In this document: one piece after another, positions 11,010 through 22,142 of the stretch
Numbering within the stretch: position 1 is the first letter of the stretch
Layout of the letters: every line of letters starts with the position of its first letter
Origin: Thiohalocapsa sp963698775
GTDB lineage: Bacteria; Pseudomonadota; Gammaproteobacteria; Chromatiales; Chromatiaceae
Direction: 5' to 3'
NCBI GenBank assembly: GCA_963698775.1
Contig: CAVOSE010000009.1
Location: 1 to 64,000, forward strand
Length of the DNA: 64,000 nucleotides
The notes under the pieces: model-generated
What the model saw: only the letters and a program-made list of their open reading frames with translations
What the model was told of the DNA's origin: nothing
Databases searched by the model: none
Translations under genes and position numbers: made by a program

Positions 11010-11021
11010 TCAACATAATGG
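10996..11021. repeat. Palindromic core-site-like sequence, copy 1
   Basis: CCATTATGT, an 8-base spacer AGAGCTCA, then ACATAATGG: perfect 9-base arms around a short spacer. This is the geometry of tyrosine-recombinase core sites. A second copy with 11-base arms and an 8-base spacer lies at 23164-23193. Both are followed by the same ~140-base sequence. Confidence 0.55.
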
Positions 11022-11160
11022 CCGACAGCGGACGCCAATGCCGACCTGCATCGAGCCACGATATCCTGTCTCGGAGACACCCGTAATGGCGGTGTGCGAA
11101 TCCGGCAGGGCCAGCCTGGATCAGTCTGAGAAATTCTCACGGGATAGAGTGAGCGACAAC
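11013..11160 (+). repeat. ~140-bp dispersed repeat ending GTGAGCGACAAC, copy 1
   Basis: It starts at ACATAATGGCCG and ends at GTGAGCGACAAC. The same start, end and internal blocks (CGAATC, GGG.CAGC, TCTGA.AAATTC) recur in the same order at 23183-23328. No gene is visible. Likely the end of a mobile element or a non-autonomous derivative. Confidence 0.6.
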
Positions 11161-11209
11161 ACCCGAATAGGGCGCAAGCATCACCCATCGACAGCCCGAT
11201 TCAGGCGGA

Positions 11210-11632
11210 TCAGGACTCCGGGAAGGGGAGCACCGCTTCGGCTAGGCCAGTTGCCGGTACCTCCACCGTCGCCTCCTTCGTGTGCTCGGCGTACACCGCG
11301 ATCACGCGGTAACCGCCGACAGGCAGTTTCACCAAGAGCCAGGGCCCGACGTCCGCCACCTGGAAGACGGTTTCCTCGCCGCGCTGGATCGTTACGGAGA
11401 CGTCACTGACGTAGGCCCCGGAGCCGGCAATGGCGAATGCCAGTTTCAGGCTGTAATCGGCCGCCATGGTCTGCATTTCATCCCGTTCATCGATGCCGAT
11501 GCCGCCCGAGGCGTAGGCGATGTCTTGGCCGATGGTGGGCGTGCCCTGAGCGCCGGCATCGGTCGGCCACGCCAAAGGGATCAACAATGGTAGGGCGAAG
11601 AGGGCGCTGAGCAGGGAGGCGCGTTTGGTCAT
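11210..11632 (-). CDS. Secreted protein of unknown function with a beta-sandwich-like domain
   Basis: A 140-residue protein. The ATG at 11632 is preceded by GGAGAA and starts a Sec signal (LLSALFALPLLIPLAWPTDAGAQ). The mature part contains alternating hydrophobic strands (VSVTIQRGEETVFQVADVGPW then LPVGGYRVIAVYAEH), resembling the carboxypeptidase-regulatory or PEGA type of small beta domain. I do not recognise a family with a known role. It is divergent from nnrS across a 264-base gap. Confidence 0.6.
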   Translation of the reverse strand: MTKRASLLSALFALPLLIPLAWPTDAGAQGTPTIGQDIAYASGGIGIDERDEMQTMAADYSLKLAFAIAGSGAYVSDVSVTIQRGEETVFQVADVGPWLLVKLPVGGYRVIAVYAEHTKEATVEVPATGLAEAVLPFPES

Positions 11633-11830
11633 TTCTGTTCTCCGGTGGCATGGGGTACTGACAGTGCCGGTTTTCCAGCCGACGCCGGTCGACGGATGGC
11701 GCGGCCGTAGCCGTAGTATGTGGCAGCGCCGAGGATATCGCCGGGATTTGTGCTTGCGCAATCGCGACCAGGGACCCCCGCTCGGCCTGAGACGCGCGGC
11801 AGCTACTCTGCCGCATGCGCCCAGCCCCGC

Positions 11831-11844
11831 TTGACCCGGATCAA
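11831..11844 (+). promoter_or_regulatory. FNR/Dnr-like box upstream of nnrS
   Basis: TTGACCCGGATCAA fits the palindromic consensus TTGAT-N4-ATCAA with one mismatch. It ends 52 bases before the nnrS start, a plausible activator position. Genes of the NnrS family are typically controlled by FNR/NnrR/Dnr regulators responding to oxygen limitation or nitric oxide. Confidence 0.6.
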
Positions 11845-11896
11845 GGGCGATCTGTCGGTGGCCGGTTAGTCTGCCCGGAGACAACGGAGAACGCGG

Positions 11897-13078
11897 ATGA
11901 CCGAGCAGCCATTGCTCTCGACCCAGACCGGCCTACCTGTGCTGACCCTCGGCTTTCGGCCATTTTTTCTGGCCGCTGGTGCCAGTGCAGTGCTGTCGAT
12001 GTTGATCTGGTTGGCGATGCTGGGCGGCCTGATGCCCATCAACACCCTCTATGCCGGCAGCGCCTGGCATGCCCACGAGATGCTGTTCGGCTACGCCATG
12101 GCTGTGATCGCGGGCTTTTTGCTGACGGCCGTGCGCAACTGGACCGGGCAGGCCACCGCGGCGGGCGCCGAGTTGGCGGGTTTGTTGACGCTCTGGCTGG
12201 TGGCCCGCACGCTGCCGTGGCTGCCTCTGCCGGCCTGGATCGGCGCACTGCTCGCCGCGGCGTTTCCGCTGGCGCTTGCGCTTTCGTTGCGCCGGCCGCT
12301 GTGGTCCGGCCAGAACCCGGTCAATCGCGTCTTTTTGCTGCTGCTCGCGGGCATGGGCCTGGCGGCGTTCTGGAGCCACCTGAGCGCGGTTGACGTGGCG
12401 CCGTCTGGGTGGCTAAACGCCGATACACTGATGTTGGACCTGATCCTGATGACGCTGTTGATCGTATCGGGCCGGGTCTTGCCATTCTTCACACGCGCCG
12501 CGCTGCCGGGCGCTCAGCCGCGTTCGTCGCCGAGGCTTGAGCAGGCGACCTTCGCGGCCGCGGTTTGCTGGGTGGCGTCTGATCTGTTCAGCCCTTGGCC
12601 CGTGCTCACCGGGGCCGTCGCGCTCTGCCTGGCGGTGGTGCTTGCGCTGCGCATCGGTGGCTGGCACGACCGTCGTGCCTGGGGTGTGCCGATCCTGGCC
12701 GTGCTCTATGCCGGCTCGCTTTGGCTGATGCTCGGCCTGATGCTGAGCGCGTTAGCGGACTTCGGCGTGCTCGCCCCTAACCCCGCGCTGCATGCACTGA
12801 CTGCCGGTACCATCGGCGTGTTCACGCTCGGCATGATGGTGCGCATCACCCTTGGCCATACTGGGCGACCGATGCATGCAACGCCGGTGTTGGTTGCGGC
12901 CTTCGTCGCCGTCAATGGCGCGGCACTGGTCCGGGTGTTCTTTCCGCTGCTGTGGCCAGGCGCCTATAGTCTTTGGATGGCCATCTCCGGGCTGCTGTGG
13001 GCCGCCGCATTCGCCGCCTTCTTGATGGTGCAGGGCCCGATGTTGCTGCGTCCCCGTGCCGATGGGCGACCGATTTGA
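11897..13078 (+). CDS. nnrS: NnrS family heme/copper membrane protein
   Basis: A 393-residue polytopic protein with about twelve transmembrane helices. Family signatures include LGFRPFFLAAG near the N-terminus, AWHAHEMLFGYAMAVIAGFL with conserved histidines, VSGRVLPFFTRAAL mid-protein and GTIGVFTLGMMVRITLGHTG in the C-terminal half. NnrS proteins are linked to nitric-oxide tolerance and denitrification regulons. The FNR/Dnr-like box just upstream supports such control. No denitrification enzyme is present in this window, so here it more likely serves NO stress defence. Confidence 0.9.
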   Translation: MTEQPLLSTQTGLPVLTLGFRPFFLAAGASAVLSMLIWLAMLGGLMPINTLYAGSAWHAHEMLFGYAMAVIAGFLLTAVRNWTGQATAAGAELAGLLTLWLVARTLPWLPLPAWIGALLAAAFPLALALSLRRPLWSGQNPVNRVFLLLLAGMGLAAFWSHLSAVDVAPSGWLNADTLMLDLILMTLLIVSGRVLPFFTRAALPGAQPRSSPRLEQATFAAAVCWVASDLFSPWPVLTGAVALCLAVVLALRIGGWHDRRAWGVPILAVLYAGSLWLMLGLMLSALADFGVLAPNPALHALTAGTIGVFTLGMMVRITLGHTGRPMHATPVLVAAFVAVNGAALVRVFFPLLWPGAYSLWMAISGLLWAAAFAAFLMVQGPMLLRPRADGRPI

Positions 13079-13086
13079 CCGATGCG

Positions 13087-14017
13087 TTAAGGTTGCTCCG
13101 CCATGCGCAAGAAGCTCGCGAAGCGCGGCAGCCCGTTCTTGGTGCGGCCATGGTATTTGAACGTCACGATACTGCCGATGGCGGGGGGATCGGCGCGTTC
13201 GGCGTCGCTGAAACCGGAGCCGATACGAAAACGGTCCCCGTCGATCTCTTGCACCAGCAGCGAACCCAAGCATGTCGTGGAATTTGCCACGACCGGGCAG
13301 GTGCTCGATGACCCGTGCCTCGCCCTCCAGATAGGGTTTGACTTTTTGTAGGTCATCGGAGCGGCCTGCGCGATAGGGCGCTTGCCTGTGGTGCAGCATC
13401 AGTCCCTCGCCGCCGCCGGCGACAACGCGCTCTAGCAGGGCCATCAGCGCATCATGATCGTCGACCTGAGTCTGGTCGATCAGTTTCAGGTGCGGACTGG
13501 GCGATGCCGCGACCAGACGCCGCAACTCGGCGAGCCGTTGCTGGAAATCACCCTTCATCGCAGGCAGATCGAACAGGGCGTAGCGTATCCGCTGCCAGTC
13601 CGCGAGTTCTGGTTGGAGGCGCCGGACGGCGCCCGAGACTTGCGCGAAACTGCGTCGGCCCATCCACAACTCGCCGTCGAGCGGGACCGCCGGAAAGCCG
13701 GCGGTGAACCACGCGGGGGCGTTGACGACGAGACCGCCGCGTGTGATCAGCCTGCGCCCGTCCCAATAAGCGCGGACACCGTCGAGCTTCTCACTGACCA
13801 GATACTGCTTCAGGTCCGTGCCCGGTTCGTATTGGTCCGCGAGCGCCAGAGCCGGCTCTGACGCGCGTGAGGCTACGGCGTCGGTTGCGCAGTCGGGCGC
13901 GTGCCCAGGCATCTCGGCGAGGCAGTTCGACTGATCAGTCGCCGCGTCGGCATTGGCCCGAAGCGTGCCCAGCACGAGCAGTGACAGGCTGAGGCGCGGC
14001 CATCGCAAGCATGCCAT
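13087..14017 (-). pseudogene. Exported ATP-dependent DNA ligase, frameshifted near the C-terminus
   Basis: It encodes a signal peptide (LSLSLLVLGTLRANADA) followed by a minimal ATP-dependent ligase. SEKLDGVRAYWDG holds the adenylated Lys (KLDG), PLDGELWMGR is motif III, GGEGLMLHH is motif IV and QKVKPYLEGEARVIEH is motif V. Near 13262 one extra base shifts the frame after GKFHDMLG. The OB-fold end (LLVQEIDGDRFRIG to RFASFLRMAEQP) is intact in the other frame and stops at 13087. Reconstructed length is about 309 residues, typical of the small Lig E type found in Proteobacteria, which carry a leader peptide and are thought to act outside the cytoplasm. It overlaps nothing and faces nnrS tail to tail. 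Confidence 0.85.
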
Positions 14018-14084
14018 CGCGAATCATCCATTTCGTGTTTATTTGGCCGCAATGTACACGAAAAAGCTGATGATGAAAACCGAT

Positions 14085-16302
<2,218 letters not shown>

Positions 16303-16592
16303 GATGCGGGGTTGGTCGGCTTGGTCGGGATCGGAAATACAGTGTAATGCTTTTTATCGCGGCGATTTCCCGACGGGGCATGTGCCAGCAATGCCAAATT
16401 TGGCCAGCTGACGTCCGGGGCGCGTAGCTTCGCGGCCGCGACGCGGTCAAATTTGCCGATGAGGTGGCCCCATCGGGGCCAATTTAGAATTGCTGGGCAG
16501 GCGCTCCCGAGGTTGCAGCGCAGCCCTGCTACTGGTGGCCGAACAACCGATGGCCTCTGCGTTCGGTCGGCCATCGGTCGAACCGGTCATCC
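16303..16592. other. Intergenic region with two small palindromes
   Basis: No gene is seen. GCCAAATTTGGC (16393-16404) is a perfect 12-base palindrome. GGCCCC-ATC-GGGGCC (16466-16480) followed by AATTT is a weak terminator-like hairpin. Neither can be assigned. Confidence 0.3.
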
Positions 16593-17711
16593 CTACAAGG
16601 TCGGATAGTCGGTATAGCCCTCTGCGCCGCCGCCGTAGAAGGTCGCCTGGTTCGGCTCGTTGTACGGACCTCCGCGGGCGATACGCTCGGGCAGGTCGGG
16701 GTTGGCGAGATATAGCCGGCCAAAGGCGATCAACTCGCCATCGCCGTCACGGATCGCGGCGCGGGCGCGGTCTGGCTCATAGGCGCCGTTCAGCATCCGC
16801 ACATCGCCGAAGTTGGGGCGAATAAAGGGCAGTATTCGGTCCATCTTCGGGGCCGCGCCGGCCATCACATCGGTATCGGCGACATGCAGATAGGCGATGC
16901 CGAGGCGATTCAGATGGCCCGCCACATGACCCTGGGTCTCGGCCGGGTCGGCGTCATCGATGCCATTCAGACCGAACAGCGGTGATAGGCGCACGCCGAC
17001 GCGCCCCGCGGGCACCTCGCTCAGCACCGCGTCCATCACCTCGAACAGCAAGCGGCAGCGGCCCTCCAGGCTGCCGCCGTAGGCATCGTCGCGCTGGTTG
17101 GTGTTGCTGGCCAGGAACTGATGCAGCAAGTAGCCATTGGCACCATGCACCTCAACCCCGTCAAAGCCGGCATCCATCGCGTTGCGTGTGGCGGTGGCAT
17201 AGTCCTCGACCGTGGCCTCGATCTCGGCGACGGTCAGCGCGTGCGGCGGCGAGACCTGGCTCAGACCGCCTTGGCCCTGGGCGTCGACGGTGAAGACCTG
17301 GCACTCCTGGCAGTGCATGGCGGACGGTGCGACCGGCGGCCGACCGGGATGCAGAGACTCGTGGGACATGCGCCCGCAGTGCCAGAGCTGCAACAGGATG
17401 CGGCCCCCCTTCGCATGCACCGCGTCGGTGACCAGCCGCCAGCCCGCGATCTGCTCCGGCGTGTAGATGCCCGGCGTCAGCGCGTAGCCGGTGGCGATCT
17501 CAGAGATATTGGTCGCCTCGGAGATGATGAGTCCAGCGCTGGCACGCTGGGCATAATACTCCGCCATCAGCGGCGTCGGCACGTCACCGGGCTGGCCAGC
17601 GCGGGAGCGCGTGAGCGGCGCAAGAATGATCCGATTGGGCAGCGAGAGTTCGCCGACTTGGATCGGCGTGAAGAGCGGGTCGTCGTTGGTGGACATTTCA
17701 ATAGAGGGCAT
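16593..17711 (-). CDS. Alkene reductase, Old Yellow Enzyme family (NemA-like)
   Basis: A 372-residue FMN-dependent ene-reductase with a TIM barrel. LFTPIQVGELSLPNRIILAPLTRSR is the opening segment, split here by the phosphate and flavin contacts. LQLWHCGRMSH, FDGVEVHGANGYLLHQFL with the substrate-binding His/Asn pair, and NQRDDAYGGSLEGRCRLLFEV are standard family blocks. FGRLYLANPDLPERI near the end binds FMN phosphate. Such enzymes reduce activated C=C bonds or nitro groups using NAD(P)H. The start could be the ATG six codons later (MSTNDDPLF). It stands alone. Confidence 0.9.
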   Translation of the reverse strand: MPSIEMSTNDDPLFTPIQVGELSLPNRIILAPLTRSRAGQPGDVPTPLMAEYYAQRASAGLIISEATNISEIATGYALTPGIYTPEQIAGWRLVTDAVHAKGGRILLQLWHCGRMSHESLHPGRPPVAPSAMHCQECQVFTVDAQGQGGLSQVSPPHALTVAEIEATVEDYATATRNAMDAGFDGVEVHGANGYLLHQFLASNTNQRDDAYGGSLEGRCRLLFEVMDAVLSEVPAGRVGVRLSPLFGLNGIDDADPAETQGHVAGHLNRLGIAYLHVADTDVMAGAAPKMDRILPFIRPNFGDVRMLNGAYEPDRARAAIRDGDGELIAFGRLYLANPDLPERIARGGPYNEPNQATFYGGGAEGYTDYPTL

Positions 17712-18004
17712 CTCAGAATCTCGCGAGTTGAGGGGCGGTGGCGGCTTGTTCGGTGTGGCCTTCCGTCAGCTGTACGCATACATTGTGCGCCGTTTCCGTC
17801 GCACAAGAAGCTTGCGAGCGCTTGTCCATGATCGTCAACAGGGCTGAAAATCGAGTTCGTGCTTCGGTGCATGTCGTGGAGGCCATTGACTGGGCCAATA
17901 AATCCCCACTGCACCCGGAGCAACTGCCGGATTAAGGATGATCCGGCGCCGCGTTTCCTCTAACCGACTCCAAACCCTGAACAACTCCAAACAGGGCGAA
18001 TTCC

Positions 18005-20294
18005 ATGACTGACCTTCAATACTCCATTGCCACATTGCTTTCCAGCGTGCAGCGTCCCGGCGATTTCTATGCCACCGGGACCGTCGACATGCACCCGCCC
18101 CGATTGGCCGTGGACGGTGTCGGCACCGTCGCGCTGCCGTTGCTTCCAATCCAGGCGGAACAGCTCATCGCGGTGGCGGAGCGGGCGCCCTATGGCCGCG
18201 GTACCGAGACCTTGGTGGATACCGAGGTGCGTCGCACCTGGCAGATCGACGCGGCGAGGCTCGATCTCGCGGGCAAGCGTTGGGCCGATGACCTGGCGCA
18301 GATCGTTCGGCGGGTGACCCAGGGCTCTGGGCGTTAGTGGTCAGGTGGACGCGGAGCTGTACAAACTGCTGGTCTACGATACCGGCAGCTTCTTCGTCAG
18401 CCATCGGGATACCGAGAAGGCGCCCGGCATGTTCGCGACGCTGGTGTTGGTGCTGCCGTCCGACTATAGCGGTGGCGAACTGCTCATCCGCCACAAGGGC
18501 CAGGAGGTCTCTCTTGATCTGCGCCGTGAAGAGCCCTCAGAGGTCGCCTATGCCGCCTTCTATGCGGACTGTCGACACGAGGTGTTGCCGGTGCAGGCCG
18601 GCTGTCGGCTCGCCTTGGTCTACAACCTGTTGCGCCGCAACGGCGGGCCGTTGCCGACGGCGCCTGATCACGATGCCGAGCAACAGGCGCTCGCGGAGCA
18701 GCTGCGCGGCTGGAGCACAGCTGACGACGAAGCGGGCGTGCCGCGCAAACTGATCTACCCGCTCGAACACGACTACACCGAGGCGGAGCTTGGATTTTTC
18801 GCGCTCAAGGGGGCGGATGCGGCGGTCGCGGGCGTCGTGCTCGGTGCCGCCCGCGCCGCCGACTGCGACCTGCACCTCGCGCTGGTCAATATCACTCAGA
18901 GCGGCTGGGCGGAGTATGCCGGTAGTTACAGCCGTTATGGGTCGGACGAGTTCGAGATCGGCGAGATCGACGAAACCCACCGACAGTTGCAGCACTGGCA
19001 GCGGCCGGACGGCGGCGCGACCGGCATGGGTGCGTTGCCCTTCAGCGATGACGAGATCTGTCCGCCCGATGCCTTCGCTGATCTTGAAGACATCGAGCCG
19101 GACTTCGAGGAGGCCACCGGCAACGAGGGGGCCACGTTCGAGCGCATCTACCAGCGCGCGGCCTTGGTCCTCTGGCCGCGCGGTCAGCGCAGCGCGGTGT
19201 TGGCCGACGGCGGCCTGTCCGTCAGCGTGCCCTTCTTGACGGATCTGGTCGCGCAATGGCAGCGCACCGGGGCCGTGCAGGGCGACGATCTGTGGCAGCA
19301 GGCACAGGCGCTCGCGCTGCGTATCCGAGACGGCTGGCCGGAGCAGGCCTGGCAGCGTCAGCAAGCCAGCAAGGCCGGGCAGGGGGCGGCGCTGCTCGCG
19401 GCCTTCAGTGATCTCGGCGAGCATGCGGCGGCCGCGGTCTTCATCGCCGTCCACTGCGCCACCGGCGCCTACAGCGCGGAGGACAATGCCGCGATCGCCA
19501 AGACGCTGGTCGAACTGCCATCGGACCGGGCGACGGACCTGTTGACCAGCGTGGTCGCCAACAATACGGCGCGGCAACCCTCCGCCTGCGCCGGTCTGCT
19601 TGCGCTGTGCTCGGAACGCTTCCCGGACCCGCGAGCCGTGCTGCATGCCCCCGCGCTTGCGTTGCTGGCGGCGTTACCGACGACGCCGCCGGACCTGACG
19701 GACATGATGGCGGACGCGTCCTCGCGACCGTCGCCGGAATTGGTGGTGTATAGCCTTGTGGGTCTGGAACGGATCGATGCCGCGTTGGCGGACCAGGCCA
19801 TCGGTCATTTTCTCGCCTGGCCCGTGATCTATCCGATGGATGACATCCTGCTTCGCGCCATGCTTGCCCTGGATGCGTTATCCAACCGCGCCCCCGTCGG
19901 CGCCGAGCCAGCGTCGATCGTGCGGCTGCGACAGGCGGTGTTGGATCACCTCGATCAGCGCATCGCCGAAACCCTGGCGCCGCCAGCGGATTGGCGTCGT
20001 CCGGCCGAGGTCAGCTGCTCCTGTGCACGGTGCGCGGAGCTGAACCGATTTCTCGCCTCGGCCACCGAACCCGTCTGGCACTTCAAGGCCGCCGAGCGCG
20101 ACCGCCGTCATGTCGAATATTCCGTGCGCCAAGACCAGTGCGACCTCGACCTGACTACGGATCAGCGCGGCCGTCCCTACACGCTGGTGTGCAAGAAGAA
20201 CCAGGCCAGTTACCAGCGGCGCGTGCGCCAGCGCGAGCAGGATCTGGCCAATCGCGAACAATTGGGCAAAGCGGAGAGCCCCGACAGCAGCTGA
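18005..20294 (+). pseudogene. 2-oxoglutarate/Fe(II) oxygenase-like protein, one frameshift
   Basis: The first part starts MTDLQYSIATLLSSVQRPGDFYATG and runs to VTQGSGR and a stop at 18337. Removing one T near 18314-18318 restores TQGLGVSGQVDAELYKLLVY and joins the second frame. That frame has the iron-binding pair in GSFFVSHRDTEK (HxD) and the distal His in CRHEVLPVQAGCRLALVYNL, the pattern of prolyl-4-hydroxylase-like oxygenases. The remaining ~450 residues are a helical region of unknown fold with a Cys-rich patch (CSCARCAEL). The total is about 760 residues. The substrate is unknown; the large C-terminal extension is characteristic of a family of uncharacterised oxygenases. Confidence 0.75.
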
Positions 20295-20357
20295 AGAGCC
20301 CGGTGCGATGGCAGGAGATTCGACGTCCCTGCGGCACCGGACTTTGCCTACGTCAGC

Positions 20358-20714
20358 CTACTTCTCCTTGGGTTCCTCGGGGGTTGGGGTAGCCGGCGTC
20401 GTCGCCACGACGGGCGGACGCAGGTAGGGAAGCGGCGCCGCATAGCCGGGATATCCCCAAGCGCGCCAGTAGGGGCGTGCCCAGTTCCAATGACGGTAGC
20501 CGTAGAAGGGGCGACGCCAGCCGTAGCCTGGTGCACCCCAATAGCGTGGACCCCACCAACCTGGGCCCCACCAGCCGGGCCCGCCCCAGCCACCCCAGCC
20601 GGTGCCGAAGCTGAAGCCTCCGCCGAAGAATCCGAAGAATGCCTGCGACTGCAGCGGGACAAGCATTAGCAGGGTCCCGAAAAGCGAGGCGAGAACGATT
20701 GAATGCCTTCTCAT
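20358..20714 (-). CDS. Gly/Trp/Tyr-rich secreted protein, sulfur-globule-protein-like
   Basis: A 118-residue protein with a Sec signal ending LQSQAFF. The mature part is extremely rich in Gly, Trp, Pro and Tyr with repeats such as GGPGWWGPGWWGPRYWG, then a short Pro/Thr tail ending EEPKEK. Sulfur-globule envelope proteins of purple sulfur bacteria (SgpA/B/C) are small, exported and rich in Gly plus aromatic residues in just this way. The composition supports the assignment, but low-complexity proteins of other roles look similar. It has a good ribosome site (GGAGGTG) about seven bases before ATG 20714. Confidence 0.5.
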   Translation of the reverse strand: MRRHSIVLASLFGTLLMLVPLQSQAFFGFFGGGFSFGTGWGGWGGPGWWGPGWWGPRYWGAPGYGWRRPFYGYRHWNWARPYWRAWGYPGYAAPLPYLRPPVVATTPATPTPEEPKEK

Positions 20715-20942
20715 GATGCACCTCCTTCACTGCGTTTCGGACCCCGGCGCCCGCGCCCGTGGGAACGGACAAGGGGCCCTTGTTCCTATTTTAGTAAAGG
20801 ATAATGAACTTATGTTCTGGCCCGCTCATTTTTCGGATCAGCGGCCTCAGGTGGAGAGGGACAACGGACCGGTCGACCAGCCCGCATTCGACGTCGAGCG
20901 TCAAGATGAAGGCATAATCAATAGGTTGTGCATCAATTGTAG

Positions 20943-20960
20943 GGGCGAATTCATTCGCCC
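20943..20960. repeat. REP-like perfect hairpin
   Basis: GGGCGAAT-TC-ATTCGCCC has perfect 8-base arms. It lies immediately left of the PAS-domain relic and may mark its left boundary. Confidence 0.5.
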
Positions 20961-20974
20961 GAACGGCATCGCCC

Positions 20975-21196
20975 GTGAGGAAAGATCCGCGTCGAAATTT
21001 TGAGACCGCTCAGGACGGCATCCTGCTGATCAACGGGATCACCGGCGCGATTGAGGACGTCAATCCCTTCCTGATCAGCGTGCTGAGTTATTCCTACGCC
21101 GATTTCATCGGCAGGGAGTTGACGGTCTATGATCCCGCAGCCGTCGATGCCTGCGAGCGCGTCTTCCACGAACGGAACTATGTCTTGCCGCCTTGA
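20975..21196 (+). pseudogene. PAS-domain fragment
   Basis: The residues FETAQDGILLINGITGAIED followed by VNPFLISVLSYSYADFIGREL are the first half of a PAS sensor domain, as found in histidine kinases and diguanylate cyclases. Nothing before or after matches the rest of such a protein. The frame runs into the duplicated hoxW sequence at about 21187 and stops. It is a relic trapped between a REP-like hairpin and the duplication. Confidence 0.7.
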
Positions 21197-21669
21197 TCGG
21201 GCGTGGCTGGTGCTGCCAGTCCGAGCCGCTGCATGACCTGCTCGATCATCTGCTCCATGGCTGCGCTGGCGATGTCGCTGAGCTGGCAGTTGGAATAGCC
21301 CCATTCGGCGCCGCCGGCGGAGATGAGCCAGGCGGTGGGGGTCTTGCCGTAAAGGGCCTCGCACCAGGCGAGCAGTTCGCGGGGGTCGTGGAAGTGGGCC
21401 ATGGTGGACAGGGCGGTGGCGTCCGGCTGCAGCGGTCGGGAACGCACCTCGCCGGGGGGCGTGTCGGCGGCGGCGTCGAGGAAGATCGCCAGGTCGGTGC
21501 GCTTGAGATCCTCGACCAGTTCCGCGGTGAGGATGTGGCGGGATTGGATCTCGACCCAATCGGGCAGTTCGCCTTGGTCGAGAAGACTGTCGAGTCGATC
21601 CGTGGCGAGGGGGCCGATGGCGTCGTCGCCGCGGATGGGGCTGCCATAGCCGATGATCAGTGCTTTCAC
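21178..21669 (-). CDS. hoxW: Second copy of hydrogenase maturation protease HoxW
   Basis: A 163-residue protein nearly identical to the operon copy at 23438-23917: differences include A/T at residue 23, E/D at 31, I/V at 39 and Q/K, A/T around 56-58. Its C-terminal tail is new (ATPDQGGKT instead of MPAGT) because the duplication ends there. The GYGSPIRGDDAIGP motif and the metal-binding acidic residues (FLDAAADT) are kept, so it could still be active. It overlaps the hoxH fragment by four bases as in the parent operon. It has no hydrogenase promoter of its own in view. Confidence 0.85.
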   Translation of the reverse strand: MKALIIGYGSPIRGDDAIGPLATDRLDSLLDQGELPDWVEIQSRHILTAELVEDLKRTDLAIFLDAAADTPPGEVRSRPLQPDATALSTMAHFHDPRELLAWCEALYGKTPTAWLISAGGAEWGYSNCQLSDIASAAMEQMIEQVMQRLGLAAPATPDQGGKT

Positions 21670-21928
21670 CTTGTGATCAGTCGCGCGAGATGCGCTTGAT
21701 GATCTGTCCGGAGGCGTCCTGTATGTCGATCACCATCGGCATCTGGCCGAAGGCATGGGAGGCGCAGGACAGGCAGGGATCGTAGCAGCGGATCACCGCC
21801 TCGACGCGATTGAGCATGCCCTCTTTGATGTCGGTGCCATCGACGTAGGCATCGGCCACCTGTTTGATGCTGCGGTTCATGGCCAGGTTGTTGTGGCCGG
21901 TGGCAATGATGAGGTCGACCCAGCTGAT
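21187..21928. repeat. Duplicated block: 3' end of hoxH plus hoxW (copy)
   Basis: This segment matches the operon segment ending at 24176 with a constant offset of 2248 bases from the hoxW start to the right edge. It is diverged by scattered substitutions (the two HoxW proteins differ at roughly 10 of 155 residues). The right edge is abrupt after CCAGCTGAT, where a REP-like sequence begins. The divergence argues against an assembly artefact. Confidence 0.85.
21666..21928 (-). pseudogene. hoxH: C-terminal fragment of HoxH
   Basis: It encodes the last ~85 residues of the hydrogenase large subunit. SWVDLIIATGHNNLAMNRSI is just inside the left edge, followed by the C-terminal NiFe ligand motif DPCLSCASH and the maturation peptide. 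The N-terminal ~390 residues, including the first CxxC ligand pair, are absent, so it cannot form an active site. It is part of the duplication. Confidence 0.85.
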
Positions 21929-21964
21929 GGGAAAATAGGGGACGCACCACGGATAATGGTGCGT
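21929..21964. repeat. REP-like sequence at the duplication edge
   Basis: GGGAAAATAGGGGACGCACC leads into an 8-base perfect hairpin (ACGCACCA 21942-21949, TGGTGCGT 21957-21964). The reverse complement of 40045-40070 has a closely similar GGGGAAATAGGGGACAGACC. Such GGGGAC-type palindromes are often associated with REP-linked tyrosine transposases (general knowledge). Confidence 0.5.
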
Positions 21965-22142
21965 GATCGGCAGGCCCGCGCAGACATCCAGAGCCGATGA
22001 CGGTTGGCGGTTGGCGGTCTGGACTTGATTAGAGGGAGGATGCTCGGTAGGGCGATCCAGCGTCGCGGGGTACCGCCGATGGCGGAACCGCTGTTGCGTT
22101 CAGCCCTTCGCCTTGGTAAGTACTCGAACGCCCGGACCTCCC

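Noticed and set aside
21178..21928. Assembly artefact as the cause of the hoxH-hoxW repeat
   Set aside because: The copies differ at scattered positions and have distinct flanks, which a simple misassembly would not create, though read coverage was not available.
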